From positions 1-9,088 of the forward strand of contig JBEIJQ010000126.1 of the NCBI GenBank assembly GCA_040380145.1: a DNA stretch of 9,088 nucleotides, written 5' to 3'. Below the pieces are notes generated by a model. That model was given only the letters and a program-made list of their open reading frames with translations. It was not told where the DNA came from and did no database searches. Below are positions 1 to 7,082 of the stretch, piece after piece (positions within the stretch are counted from its first letter, which is position 1; every line of letters starts with the position of its first letter). The position numbers and the translations under genes are program-made. The DNA comes from JBEIJQ01 sp040380145 (GTDB lineage Bacteria; Bacteroidota; Bacteroidia; Chitinophagales; Saprospiraceae).

Positions 1-39
1 AGTCTTGTCGAGCGATCCGAAATCATGCAGAAAACGCAT
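1..39 (-). CDS. Possible N-terminus of a gene cut by the left edge
   Basis: An ATG on the minus strand (complement of 37-39) opens a frame that stays open for 13 codons to the window edge, reading MRFLHDFGSLDKT. It lies 8 bp after the stop of the Bax inhibitor gene on the same strand, a spacing expected of a second gene in an operon. The fragment is too short to recognise a family, and a frame of this length can be open by chance. If it is real, it would be co-transcribed with the Bax inhibitor gene. Confidence 0.3.
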   Translation of the reverse strand, partial: MRFLHDFGSLDKT

Positions 40-47
40 AAGCACGA

Positions 48-803
48 TCAGTCTCTGCTCTGAAGTTTCATCAAAAGACGCAGGATCTCGATGTACAGCC
101 ACACCAGCGTGACCAACAATCCGAAAGCGGCGTACCATTCCATGAATTTGGGCGCGCCGGCCTGTTCACCGTCGTAGAAAAACTGGAAATCCAAGAGCAG
201 GTTCAAGGCGGCGACTGCGATCACGACCACACTGAATCCGATGCCGATGACCCCGCCTTCGTGAATGTACGGGATATGGATGCCCGCCAATCCGAGCAGA
301 AAGGAAAGCAGATAGACCGCGCCGATCGCCATCGTAGCGATCATGAGGCCCGTGCGGAACTTGTTGTTCACCGTGATCCATCCGGCCTTGTACACCATGA
401 GCATCGCAAACAAGACAGCGATCGTCAACATCACCGCATGAAAAACGATGCCGCCCCAAATAACGTCTTTAGAGAACATACTGTTGACGGCCACCGAGAT
501 GGATCCGAGCAAAAGTCCTTCGGCAGCAGCGTAGGCGGGCGCCAGATAGGGGGCCCAGTTCGGCCTGAAAACCAATGCGATCGAGCAGATCAGCCCAACG
601 GCCATGCCGCCGTACACGAAAAACATGCTGGGCGAATTCCAGCTATATGCCGCCGTGGCCATCAAAATGGCCAGCAAAATGTAGGTTTTGTTGACGGCCC
701 CGTCAACGGTCATCGTTTGAGAAACATAAGAGCCCGTCTGCTCCTGGGCGGCAATGGCCCGGGCATAGGCATTTTGTGGGTTCAACGGATTGGAGGAACG
801 CAT
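48..803 (-). CDS. Bax inhibitor-1/YccA family membrane protein
   Basis: This is a 251-residue integral membrane protein of the BI-1/YccA (TMBIM) superfamily, most like the bacterial BaxI_1 (PF12811) branch. Members are seven-helix inner-membrane proteins; some (Bacillus YetJ) are pH-sensitive calcium leak channels and E. coli YccA modulates FtsH. Which role applies here cannot be read from sequence. A soluble N-terminal stretch of about 35 residues leads into MTVDGAVNKTY, then seven hydrophobic segments near residues 38-56, 58-79, 86-107, 114-137, 148-172, 184-206 and 221-246. The conserved C-terminal block has LLLDF (Asp205), FFYDGEQAGAPKF and MEWYAAFGLLVTLVWLYIE, the family hallmark, so the core looks complete. 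I chose the ATG at 803 because the in-frame upstream alternative at 836 is only a TTG and would add 11 polar residues. No Shine-Dalgarno is visible. It is divergent from the dehydrogenase gene. Confidence 0.9.
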   Translation of the reverse strand: MRSSNPLNPQNAYARAIAAQEQTGSYVSQTMTVDGAVNKTYILLAILMATAAYSWNSPSMFFVYGGMAVGLICSIALVFRPNWAPYLAPAYAAAEGLLLGSISVAVNSMFSKDVIWGGIVFHAVMLTIAVLFAMLMVYKAGWITVNNKFRTGLMIATMAIGAVYLLSFLLGLAGIHIPYIHEGGVIGIGFSVVVIAVAALNLLLDFQFFYDGEQAGAPKFMEWYAAFGLLVTLVWLYIEILRLLMKLQSRD

Positions 804-846
804 GGGCGGTTGTGTTTTTTGGTGAAAAAGCAGCAATGTGTTGATG

Positions 847-854
847 CAATATTA
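847..854 (-). promoter_or_regulatory. Candidate -7 box for the Bax inhibitor gene
   Basis: On the minus strand this reads TAATATTG, one mismatch from the Bacteroidota -7 consensus TAnnTTTG. It ends 43 nt before the chosen ATG, almost the same distance as the better matches in front of the two plus-strand genes. A -33 TTTG occurs nearby (complement of 869-872), but its spacer of 14 nt is too short, so support is weak. Confidence 0.28.
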
Positions 855-987
855 AACCAATTATGGCACAAATCGTTTCCGGGCAGCTTTATTTGAATTT
901 TTTTTAAAGAAAAAAACAAAGCAGTTATTTCACTATAATTTCAAAAAATTTTCTTTTTAAAAAATATAAAAAAATAAAAAAGCCAAA

Positions 988-1010
988 ACGGAAAATAAAA
1001 TTGTTTCCGT
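988..1010. repeat. Inverted repeat ACGGAAA/TTTCCGT
   Basis: Seven-base perfect arms (988-994 and 1004-1010) flank a 9-nt AT-rich centre. The repeat lies about 70 bp upstream of the candidate -7 box of the dehydrogenase gene, so it could be an operator for a dimeric regulator. It could equally be chance in a low-complexity region, and nothing identifies a cognate protein. Confidence 0.3.
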
Positions 1011-1081
1011 GTTGTCGAATTCGGGAAATGTAGCATGTTCCGCCATTCGATGCCGCAAATGGGAAAAAACCTCCCTGCGCC

Positions 1082-1089
1082 TATCTTTG
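1082..1089 (+). promoter_or_regulatory. Bacteroidota-type -7 box for the dehydrogenase gene
   Basis: TATCTTTG matches TAnnTTTG exactly, the -7 element read by the primary sigma factor of Bacteroidota. It ends 41 nt before the ATG at 1131, giving a short leader of roughly 35 nt. No clear -33 TTG is seen at the expected distance upstream. Confidence 0.5.
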
Positions 1090-1130
1090 CCATTTGAAAC
1101 AGATCTTTCACCATCATTTTAACCAAGTAC

Positions 1131-2348
1131 ATGTCCAAAGTTTTGATTATCGGTGCCGGCGGGGTCGGCAATGTCGTGGCCAAAAAGTGCGCCATGAACC
1201 CGGACACCTTCAGCGAGATCCTCTTGGCCAGCCGTACCGTGTCGAAATGCGAGGCCATCGCCCGCGAGGCGGCCGCGTCCGGGTTGCCCGTGTCCATCCA
1301 GACCGCTCGGGTGGATGCCGACAATGTGCCCGAGCTCATCGCCCTGATCGAGCGTTTCCGTCCGGCCTTGGTCATCAACGTCGCCTTGCCCTACCAAGAC
1401 CTGCCCATCATGGACGCTTGCCTTGCCACGGGCGTGCACTATTTGGACACGGCCAACTATGAGCCCAAAGACGAGGCCAAGTTCGAGTACAGTTGGCAGT
1501 GGGCCTACAAAGAGCGTTTCGAAAAAGCGGGGATCACGGCCGTGCTCGGTTGCGGCTTCGACCCGGGCGTCACCGGCGTCTGGACGGCTTACGCCGCCAA
1601 GCACCATTTCGATGAGATCCACTACCTCGACATCGTGGACTGCAACGCGGGCAACCACGGCAAAGCTTTCGCCACGAACTTCAACCCCGAGATCAACATC
1701 CGCGAGATCACCCAGCCGGGCAAATACTGGGAAAACGGTCAATGGGTGGAAATCCCCGCCATGTCCATACACAAACCCATCGAATATCCCGGCATCGGCC
1801 CCCGCGAATCATACCTGTTGTACCACGAAGAACTGGAATCGCTGGTCAAGAATTTCCCCACGATCAAGCGCGCCCGTTTCTGGATGACCTTCGGCCAACA
1901 GTACATCACCCACCTGCAAGTGCTTCAAAATGTGGGGATGACCGGCATCAAGCCCATCAAGTTCCAGGGCATGGACATCGTTCCGCTGGAATTCCTCAAG
2001 GCCGTGCTGCCCGAACCGGGAAGCCTCGGCGAAAACTACACCGGCCAGACTTCCATTGGCAACCACATCAAGGGCCTCAAGGACGGCAAAACGCGCACTT
2101 ATTATGTGTGGAACAACTGCGACCACGCCGAATGCTACCGCGAAGTACAGGCCCAAGCCGTCAGTTACACCACGGGCGTCCCGGCCATGATCGGCGCCAA
2201 GATGATGCTCCAAGGACTTTGGTCCAAGCCCGGCGTCTGGAACGTCGAGGAGTTCAACCCCGATCCGTTCATGCACGAACTCAACATCCACGGACTGCCG
2301 TGGCACGAACAGTTCGATCTCGAACTGCCCCACGAATACCCCGCCTGA
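1131..2348 (+). CDS. Carboxynorspermidine/carboxyspermidine dehydrogenase (saccharopine dehydrogenase family)
   Basis: This is a 405-residue NAD(P)H-dependent oxidoreductase of the saccharopine dehydrogenase family, closest to carboxynorspermidine (carboxyspermidine) dehydrogenase. In the family's pathway it reductively condenses aspartate semialdehyde with diaminopropane or putrescine, and a PLP decarboxylase (NspC type) then yields norspermidine or spermidine. The Rossmann motif GAGGVG is at residues 8-13, followed by the strand ending in LLASRT (31-36), typical of a nucleotide-binding second strand. Further family blocks are VINVALPYQDLPIMDACL (81-98), YLDTANYE (104-111) and CGFDPGVTGVW (141-151). 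The length and the intact C-terminus suggest a complete enzyme. The ATG start places the glycine motif eight residues in, as usual. No Shine-Dalgarno precedes it. No decarboxylase gene is in the window. Choice of polyamine substrate, and saccharopine dehydrogenase as an alternative name, cannot be settled from sequence. Confidence 0.88.
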   Translation: MSKVLIIGAGGVGNVVAKKCAMNPDTFSEILLASRTVSKCEAIAREAAASGLPVSIQTARVDADNVPELIALIERFRPALVINVALPYQDLPIMDACLATGVHYLDTANYEPKDEAKFEYSWQWAYKERFEKAGITAVLGCGFDPGVTGVWTAYAAKHHFDEIHYLDIVDCNAGNHGKAFATNFNPEINIREITQPGKYWENGQWVEIPAMSIHKPIEYPGIGPRESYLLYHEELESLVKNFPTIKRARFWMTFGQQYITHLQVLQNVGMTGIKPIKFQGMDIVPLEFLKAVLPEPGSLGENYTGQTSIGNHIKGLKDGKTRTYYVWNNCDHAECYREVQAQAVSYTTGVPAMIGAKMMLQGLWSKPGVWNVEEFNPDPFMHELNIHGLPWHEQFDLELPHEYPA

Positions 2349-2366
2349 GCATTTTCGTGAAAAGCA

Positions 2367-2402
2367 AATGGGGACTTGGACGCGTTCGTCCAAGTCCCCA
2401 TT
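2367..2402. terminator. Bidirectional terminator between convergent genes
   Basis: A perfect 16-bp inverted repeat (2367-2382 and 2387-2402) with a 4-nt CGTT loop lies between the dehydrogenase stop (2348) and the pgk stop (2419). T-rich tails occur on both sides: GTTTTGGG on the plus strand and TGCTTTT on the minus strand. This suits a shared intrinsic terminator for both genes. The tails are short, so termination may lean on stem strength. Confidence 0.85.
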
Positions 2403-2418
2403 GTTTTGGGAGGAAGCC

Positions 2419-3624
2419 TCATCCGCCGATCGCCGCTACGCCGGGCAGGGTCTTGCCTTCGAGGAATTCGAGCATGGCGCCGCCGCCGGTGGAAACATAG
2501 CTGACTTCGTCGGCCAAGCCCATCTGGTTGACCGCAGCCACCGAATCGCCGCCGCCGACCAGCGTGAAGGCGCCCGACTTCGTGGCCTCGGCACAGGCGC
2601 GGGCCACGGTGCGGGTACCCTCGGCGAAGGCCGTCATTTCGAACACGCCCATGGGACCGTTCCAAAGCAGCGTTTTGGAACGAAGCACCACCTCCGAAAA
2701 AGCCTTGCGCGCCTCGGGCCCGATGTCGAGCCCCATCCAATCGGCGCCGATGGCATCGCTGGACTGTACCTGCGTGTTGGCGCTTTCGGAAAAGGCGTCG
2801 GCCACGACGGAATCCGCGGGCAAGTACACTTGCACTCCGCGCGCGGCGGCCTTTTCCAAAAACGAGCGGGCCGTGTCGAGCTTGTCGGACTCGCACAGCG
2901 ATTTGCCGATTTCGCCTCCTTGGGCCTTGATCAGCGTGTAGGCCATTCCGCCGCCGATGATTATGTTGTCGGCCAGTTCGAGCAGCCGCTCCAGCAGCAG
3001 GATCTTGTCCGAAACCTTGGCGCCGCCGATGATGGCCGTCAGGGGCCGTTCGGGGCCGTGCAACACACGGGAGGCGTTTTTGACCTCGGCTTCCATGAGG
3101 TAGCCGAAGGATTTGTTTTCGGGGGCAAAAAATTTCGCCACGGTGGTCGTGGACGCGTGGGCACGGTGCGCCGAGCCGAAAGCATCGTTGACGTACACAT
3201 CGGCCAATCCGGCCAAACGGCGGGCAAAAGTCTCGTCGCCGGCTTCTTCCTCGGCGTGAAAACGCGTATTTTCCAACAACAGCACCTCGCCCGCCCGCAA
3301 CGCGGCGGCCGCCTCTTCGGCCTCCGGACCGATGCAGTCCGAACAGAATTTCGCAGGGGTTCCCAGGAGTTCCGACAAAGTGCCGAGGGTGTGGCGCAAG
3401 GTGAATTTCTCGCGGTTGATCGAGCCGTCGGCGTTGAGCTTGTCGAGCGGGCGGCCGAAATGCGACATCAGGATCACCGCGCCGCCACCGTCCAGAATGC
3501 GGCGGATGGTCGGCACGGCCGCCCGAATACGGGTATCGTCCGTGACCCGGTACTGCTTGTCGAGCGGCACATTGAAGTCCACCCGCACGAGGACTTTCTT
3601 GCTATGGAAGTCTATGTTTTTCAT
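2419..3624 (-). CDS. pgk: Phosphoglycerate kinase
   Basis: The 401-residue product is phosphoglycerate kinase, the cytosolic glycolytic enzyme that transfers the acyl phosphate of 1,3-bisphosphoglycerate to ADP, making ATP and 3-phosphoglycerate. The signature RVDFNVP is at residues 14-20. Substrate-binding blocks follow: SHFGRP (54-59), LLENTRFH (116-123) and DAFGSAHRAHAS (147-158). In the nucleotide-binding C-terminal lobe are GGAKVSDK (200-207), GGGMAYT (224-230), WNGPMGVFE (321-329), GGGDS (357-361) and STGGGA (378-383). Length is normal for the family and no key block is missing. The ATG at 3624 starts the canonical N-terminus; the frame stays open 54 more codons upstream, but that stretch is Lys/Phe-rich translated spacer. 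No Shine-Dalgarno is present. It is transcribed alone, without gap or tpi beside it, and ends at a terminator shared with the convergent dehydrogenase gene. Confidence 0.98.
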   Translation of the reverse strand: MKNIDFHSKKVLVRVDFNVPLDKQYRVTDDTRIRAAVPTIRRILDGGGAVILMSHFGRPLDKLNADGSINREKFTLRHTLGTLSELLGTPAKFCSDCIGPEAEEAAAALRAGEVLLLENTRFHAEEEAGDETFARRLAGLADVYVNDAFGSAHRAHASTTTVAKFFAPENKSFGYLMEAEVKNASRVLHGPERPLTAIIGGAKVSDKILLLERLLELADNIIIGGGMAYTLIKAQGGEIGKSLCESDKLDTARSFLEKAAARGVQVYLPADSVVADAFSESANTQVQSSDAIGADWMGLDIGPEARKAFSEVVLRSKTLLWNGPMGVFEMTAFAEGTRTVARACAEATKSGAFTLVGGGDSVAAVNQMGLADEVSYVSTGGGAMLEFLEGKTLPGVAAIGG

Positions 3625-3703
3625 ATACTTATTTTTTTTAATAAAAAATAAAAAATAAATGTTTGCAATGAAAAAAGCACTGCGCATCCAAAAAAGCCTG
3701 TAA

Positions 3704-3727
3704 GCGTCGGGCAAAGCGAGCCCGCGC
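3704..3727. promoter_or_regulatory. GC-rich hairpin upstream of pgk
   Basis: GCG-T-CGGGC (3704-3712) pairs with GCCCG-CGC (3720-3727), giving 8 base pairs with one bulged T and a 7-nt loop. If pgk transcription starts near 3755, the hairpin lies in its leader about 80 nt before the ATG, with a T6 run some 9 nt after the stem on the minus strand. It could be an attenuator or leader structure, or the remnant of a terminator. No evidence picks between these. Confidence 0.3.
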
Positions 3728-3762
3728 AATTTTATTGGCCGTTTGTTGGCTTGATTCGGCCA

Positions 3763-3770
3763 TAAAGATA
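3763..3770 (-). promoter_or_regulatory. Candidate -7 box for pgk
   Basis: The minus strand reads TATCTTTA, one mismatch from TAnnTTTG. It would give pgk a leader of about 130 nt containing the hairpin at 3704-3727. There is no -33 TTTG at proper spacing, so this is a weak candidate. Confidence 0.22.
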
Positions 3771-3900
3771 AAGTGGATTTTATCAATGCACGGGATCAAA
3801 TGCCGACCTTCGAGGAAAAGCCATTGCCCATTCCGTGGGGTTGGTATTTGGCCATGACTTTCGCAAAGGGTTTCGAAGGCGATAAGCCCCCGATTTTTTA

Positions 3901-3908
3901 TAGTTTTG
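3901..3908 (+). promoter_or_regulatory. Bacteroidota-type -7 box for the propeller gene
   Basis: TAGTTTTG matches TAnnTTTG exactly and ends 42 nt before the ATG at 3951, nearly the same distance as the box in front of the dehydrogenase gene. No clear -33 element is visible at the expected spacing. The box also overlaps the in-frame TTG at 3906, which argues against that TTG as a start. Confidence 0.45.
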
Positions 3909-3950
3909 CCCCGACGATTTATTCTTGAATTTTTTGCAAAAAAAGTGGAC

Positions 3951-6900
3951 ATGCCGTTGCGCCTCGTTTTGGGAATCCCATTCCTATTTGTTTGCCTGTT
4001 TTTTTCCGAAACCGTTTTTGCCCAAGGCAAATTCCGCCCTGACACCACCGTTTGGTCCGGGCTGAAATACCGTTGTATCGGCCCCAGCCGTGGCGGACGG
4101 GCCTCTGCGGTGGCGGGCGTTCCGGGCGAGCCGTCCACTTTTTACATGGGCGCCACCGGCGGCGGGGTTTGGAAGACCTTGGATGCCGGACAGTCTTGGA
4201 AAAACATTTCGGACGGTTTTTTCGGTGGGTCCATCGGCTCAATTGCCGTGAGCGCGGCCGATCCCAATGTGGTGTATGTGGGCGGCGGCGAAAACACCCT
4301 GCGCGGCAATGTCTCGGCGGGGTACGGCATCTGGAAAAGCGAAGACGCCGGGGCCACTTGGAAAAATGTGGGCCTCCGCGACGGCGGCCATATTACCCGC
4401 CTCGTGGTGGATCCCAAAAACCCCGATGTGGCGTTCGCCGCGGTATTGGGCCACACCTTCGGCCCCAACGAAGAACGCGGCCTTTACCGCACCCGAGACG
4501 GCGGCAAGACCTGGCAACGGGTGCTTTTCGTCAGCAAAGATGTCGGCTGCGTGGAAGTGGCCCAGGATCCTTTCAACCACCGGGTGCTGTATGCCGCCAC
4601 TTGGCGGGTCCGCCGCACCGCCTACAGTTTCGAGAGCGGCGGCGATGGCAGCGCGCTCTGGAAAAGCACCGACGGCGGCGATACTTGGACCGATCTGGCC
4701 AAAACCTCCGGTTTCCCAAAAGGCCCCATCGGCATCATCGGCATCGCGCCTTCGGCGGCCCGCCGCGACCGGTTGTTCATCATCGCCGAAGCGCCGGAAG
4801 GCGGTGTTTTCCGGTCCGACGATGCGGGCAAAACCTGGTCCCGCACCTCGGGCGACCGCAATCTGCGCCAGCGCGCCTGGTATTTTTCCAAGATCTACGC
4901 CGATCCCCAAAACGCCGATCGGGTGTATGTGCTCAATGTGGAGTTTCATCGTTCCGACAACGGCGGGGCCTCTTTCACGACCATCGGGACCCCGCACGGC
5001 GACCACCACGACCTGTGGATCTCTCCGACCGACCCCAATACGATGGTCGTGGCCGACGACGGCGGCGGACAGGTCACGACGGACGGCGGCAAACACTGGT
5101 CAACCTACCAAAACCAGCCCACCGCTCAGTTTTACCGCGTGGTGGCCGACAATGATTCGCCTTATCATTTGCTCGCCGCACAACAGGACAATTCCACGGT
5201 GCGCATCGAGCACGCGACCCGCGGTTGGGGCCTTCAGTGGGAAGGCACAGCAGGCTTTGAAAGCGGCCATCTGGCGGCCCATCCTCAGAATCCGGACCTC
5301 GTGGTGGGGAGTTCCTACGGGGGCTACCTCTCTTGGTACAACCACCGTACCAAAGAAGGCCGCGGCATCAATGTGTGGCCCGACAACCCGATCGGACACG
5401 GGGCCAAAGACCAGAAATACCGCTTCCAATGGAATTTTCCCGTTTTCTTTTCCCCGCATGAGCCGCACCAACTGTATGTCGCCGCCAATGTGCTGTTCAA
5501 AAGCACCGACAACGGACAGAGTTGGACGGCCATCAGCCCCGATCTGACCCGAAACGACACTTCGAAAATGGAGGCTTCCGGCGGTCAGATCACCAAAGAC
5601 AACACCAGCGTGGAATACTACGGGACCATCTTCGCCGCCGCCGAATCGCCCATTGAAAAGGGCCTCCTGTGGACCGGCAGCGACGACGGACTGCTGCACC
5701 TGAGCCGCAACGGCGGCCAGACCTGGACCGATGTGACACCGCCCGCCCGCCTATTGCCCGATTGGGCGATGATCAACTGCATAGACCCCCACCCCTTCGT
5801 GGCGGGAGGAGCCTATGTGGCCGCCACGGCCTACAAGTCCGATGACCATACCCCTTATCTGCTCCGCACCCTCGATTACGGCAAGACTTGGACCCTCATC
5901 ACCCGCGGGGTGGACAAAAAGCACTTCACCCGCGCCATCCGCGCCGATCGGCAGCGCCCCGGACTGCTCTACTGCGGTACCGAGGCCGGGATGTACGTTT
6001 CTTTCGACGACGGCGAAAACTGGTTGCCCTTCCAACTCAACCTGCCCATCGTGCCCATCACGGACCTCTGCCTGAAAGACGATGATCTCATCGTGGCCAC
6101 CCAGGGTCGCTCGCTGTGGATCCTCGATAACTTGGCCGCACTGCGCGGCCACGATCCCGCGATCGCCGACAAAACGGCGCATTTCTACCCCGTGCGCCCC
6201 GCCGTTCGCGGCTGGGCCGGCGGCAACGGCGAGGGCGTCGGATCGAGCCCGGTAGGGCCCGCCATGTTCGACTTCTACCTGCGCGATACGGCCGGCATCG
6301 CCCAAACCCTTCGCTTGGACATCTTGGACCGCAACGGACGCCTGGTGCGGCGCCTCGGGGCCAATTTTTCCGAAGAGGCGCTCAAAAAAGACAAGCGGTT
6401 GGTGAAAATTTCGCTGCGCAAAGGACACAACCGCGTAGGCTGGAACCTGCGCCACCCCGGCGCCGAGCGTTTCGACGGCCTGACGATCTGGGACAACTCC
6501 GGCATGTCGGAAATACTGACGGCCACCGGCACCTATGTGGCGCGCCTTTTTGTGGAAAAAGATTCTCTCGAACAATCGTTCTTGGTGAAAAAAGACCCCA
6601 AGACCAGCGGTACGGAGGCTGATATCGCCCAACAATTCACTTTTTTGACGGAAATCCGCGACAAACTGACCGAAATCCACCTCGCCATACGCGATATCCG
6701 TGCCCTGCGCGGACAGATCGGACAGTGGAAAGCCCGTTTCGACAAAGAAAAACACGCCGGATTGATCGAACAGGCCGAAGCCTTGGTCCGGACCCTCACG
6801 GAAGTGGAGGAAGCCCTTTACCAAACCAAAAACCAAAGTCCCCAAGATCCCATCAACTTCCCAAACCGACTCAACGACAAACTCTCCGGAGTGGCCTCTC

Positions 6901-7070
6901 AAGTGGACGGCGATTTTCCGCCCACCGAACAGGCGATCGCGGTCAAAAAAGAGTTGACCGCCCAAGTAGATGCCCAATTGGCGCGCTACCGGCGTTTGCT
7001 GGCCGAGGAACTGCCGCGGTTCAACGCGGGCATCCGCGAGACGGGGATACCGGCGGTGGCGGTGCCGTAA
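3951..7070 (+). CDS. Exported sortilin/VPS10-like Asp-box beta-propeller protein
   Basis: This 1039-residue protein belongs to the large family often labelled glycosyl hydrolase or VPS10/sortilin-like in Bacteroidota. Residues 1-24 form a Sec signal peptide (Arg4, hydrophobic core, cleavage after VFA24). Eleven Asp-box motifs, S/T-x-D/N-x-G-x-x-W/F, start near residues 76, 130, 181, 239, 289, 335, 376, 518, 585, 640 and 684, marking one or two beta-propellers over about residues 40-730. Residues 770-880 look like a FlgD-type Ig-like domain (TLRLDILDRNGRLVRRL, then GWNLRHPG). The tail, 890-1035, is helical and charged. No type IX secretion C-terminal sorting domain or lipobox is evident, so a periplasmic or envelope location is likely. 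Asp-boxes are structural and do not prove catalysis, so hydrolase activity is unproven. I chose the ATG at 3951 because it begins the signal peptide; the TTG at 3906 would add a poor 15-residue prefix. Confidence 0.87.
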   Translation: MPLRLVLGIPFLFVCLFFSETVFAQGKFRPDTTVWSGLKYRCIGPSRGGRASAVAGVPGEPSTFYMGATGGGVWKTLDAGQSWKNISDGFFGGSIGSIAVSAADPNVVYVGGGENTLRGNVSAGYGIWKSEDAGATWKNVGLRDGGHITRLVVDPKNPDVAFAAVLGHTFGPNEERGLYRTRDGGKTWQRVLFVSKDVGCVEVAQDPFNHRVLYAATWRVRRTAYSFESGGDGSALWKSTDGGDTWTDLAKTSGFPKGPIGIIGIAPSAARRDRLFIIAEAPEGGVFRSDDAGKTWSRTSGDRNLRQRAWYFSKIYADPQNADRVYVLNVEFHRSDNGGASFTTIGTPHGDHHDLWISPTDPNTMVVADDGGGQVTTDGGKHWSTYQNQPTAQFYRVVADNDSPYHLLAAQQDNSTVRIEHATRGWGLQWEGTAGFESGHLAAHPQNPDLVVGSSYGGYLSWYNHRTKEGRGINVWPDNPIGHGAKDQKYRFQWNFPVFFSPHEPHQLYVAANVLFKSTDNGQSWTAISPDLTRNDTSKMEASGGQITKDNTSVEYYGTIFAAAESPIEKGLLWTGSDDGLLHLSRNGGQTWTDVTPPARLLPDWAMINCIDPHPFVAGGAYVAATAYKSDDHTPYLLRTLDYGKTWTLITRGVDKKHFTRAIRADRQRPGLLYCGTEAGMYVSFDDGENWLPFQLNLPIVPITDLCLKDDDLIVATQGRSLWILDNLAALRGHDPAIADKTAHFYPVRPAVRGWAGGNGEGVGSSPVGPAMFDFYLRDTAGIAQTLRLDILDRNGRLVRRLGANFSEEALKKDKRLVKISLRKGHNRVGWNLRHPGAERFDGLTIWDNSGMSEILTATGTYVARLFVEKDSLEQSFLVKKDPKTSGTEADIAQQFTFLTEIRDKLTEIHLAIRDIRALRGQIGQWKARFDKEKHAGLIEQAEALVRTLTEVEEALYQTKNQSPQDPINFPNRLNDKLSGVASQVDGDFPPTEQAIAVKKELTAQVDAQLARYRRLLAEELPRFNAGIRETGIPAVAVP

Positions 7071-7082
7071 GGGATAAAAGTT

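Larger units (their letters stand above)
804..1130. other. AT-rich divergent intergenic region
   Basis: This 327-bp gap separates the Bax inhibitor (-) and dehydrogenase (+) starts. It holds no convincing gene: the minus-strand frame running through it overlaps the dehydrogenase coding sequence and encodes low-complexity Lys/Phe-rich peptide. Positions 901-960 are only about 15% GC and 961-1020 about 23%, against roughly 55-62% in neighbouring coding DNA, with runs of A and T. It must carry promoters for both genes; candidate -7 boxes and one inverted repeat are listed separately. I see no tRNA or riboswitch-like structure. Confidence 0.7.
3625..3950. other. Divergent intergenic region between pgk and the propeller gene
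   Basis: This 326-bp gap carries the 5' signals of two divergent genes. The part next to pgk (about 3631-3660) is almost pure A/T. I see no supported gene: the minus-strand frame spanning 3638-4138 overlaps the propeller signal peptide and resembles no family. A GC-rich hairpin and two candidate -7 boxes are listed separately. Confidence 0.65.

Noticed and set aside
804..836. N-terminal extension of the Bax inhibitor gene to a TTG
   Set aside because: It adds 11 residues with no family similarity, starts at a rare codon and reduces the room for a leader; the ATG at 803 is better.
893..985. A/T tracts as a terminator or small RNA
   Set aside because: The loosely complementary runs pair only through A-T homopolymers, with no GC stem, so a specific structure is not supported.
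941..1378. 145-residue minus-strand frame entering the first divergent spacer
   Set aside because: It overlaps the dehydrogenase coding region and ends in Lys/Phe homopolymer-like sequence from the A/T runs.
2368..3651. 427-residue frame on the plus strand across pgk
   Set aside because: It lies fully antisense to pgk, matches no family and reflects low stop frequency in GC-rich codons.
3625..3786. 54-codon N-terminal extension of phosphoglycerate kinase
   Set aside because: The extension is Lys/Phe/Ile-rich translation of AT-rich spacer, while family proteins begin just before RVDFNVP, as the ATG at 3624 gives.
3906..3950. TTG start for the propeller protein
   Set aside because: It would put charged residues ahead of a textbook signal peptide and overlaps a TAnnTTTG box.
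3638..4138. 166-residue minus-strand frame in the pgk/propeller spacer
   Set aside because: It overlaps the signal peptide region of the propeller gene and the AT-rich leader, and no family is recognisable.
4239..5096. 285-residue minus-strand frame across the propeller gene
   Set aside because: Antisense shadow with low-complexity Ala/Gly/Arg-rich composition.
4176..6024. Asp-box DNA repeats as a tandem nucleotide repeat or CRISPR
   Set aside because: The repeats are spaced irregularly, diverge at the DNA level and are explained by beta-propeller blades.
5751..6977. 408-residue minus-strand frame across the propeller gene
   Set aside because: Antisense shadow of a GC-rich repetitive gene; no recognisable domain, promoter or start signal.
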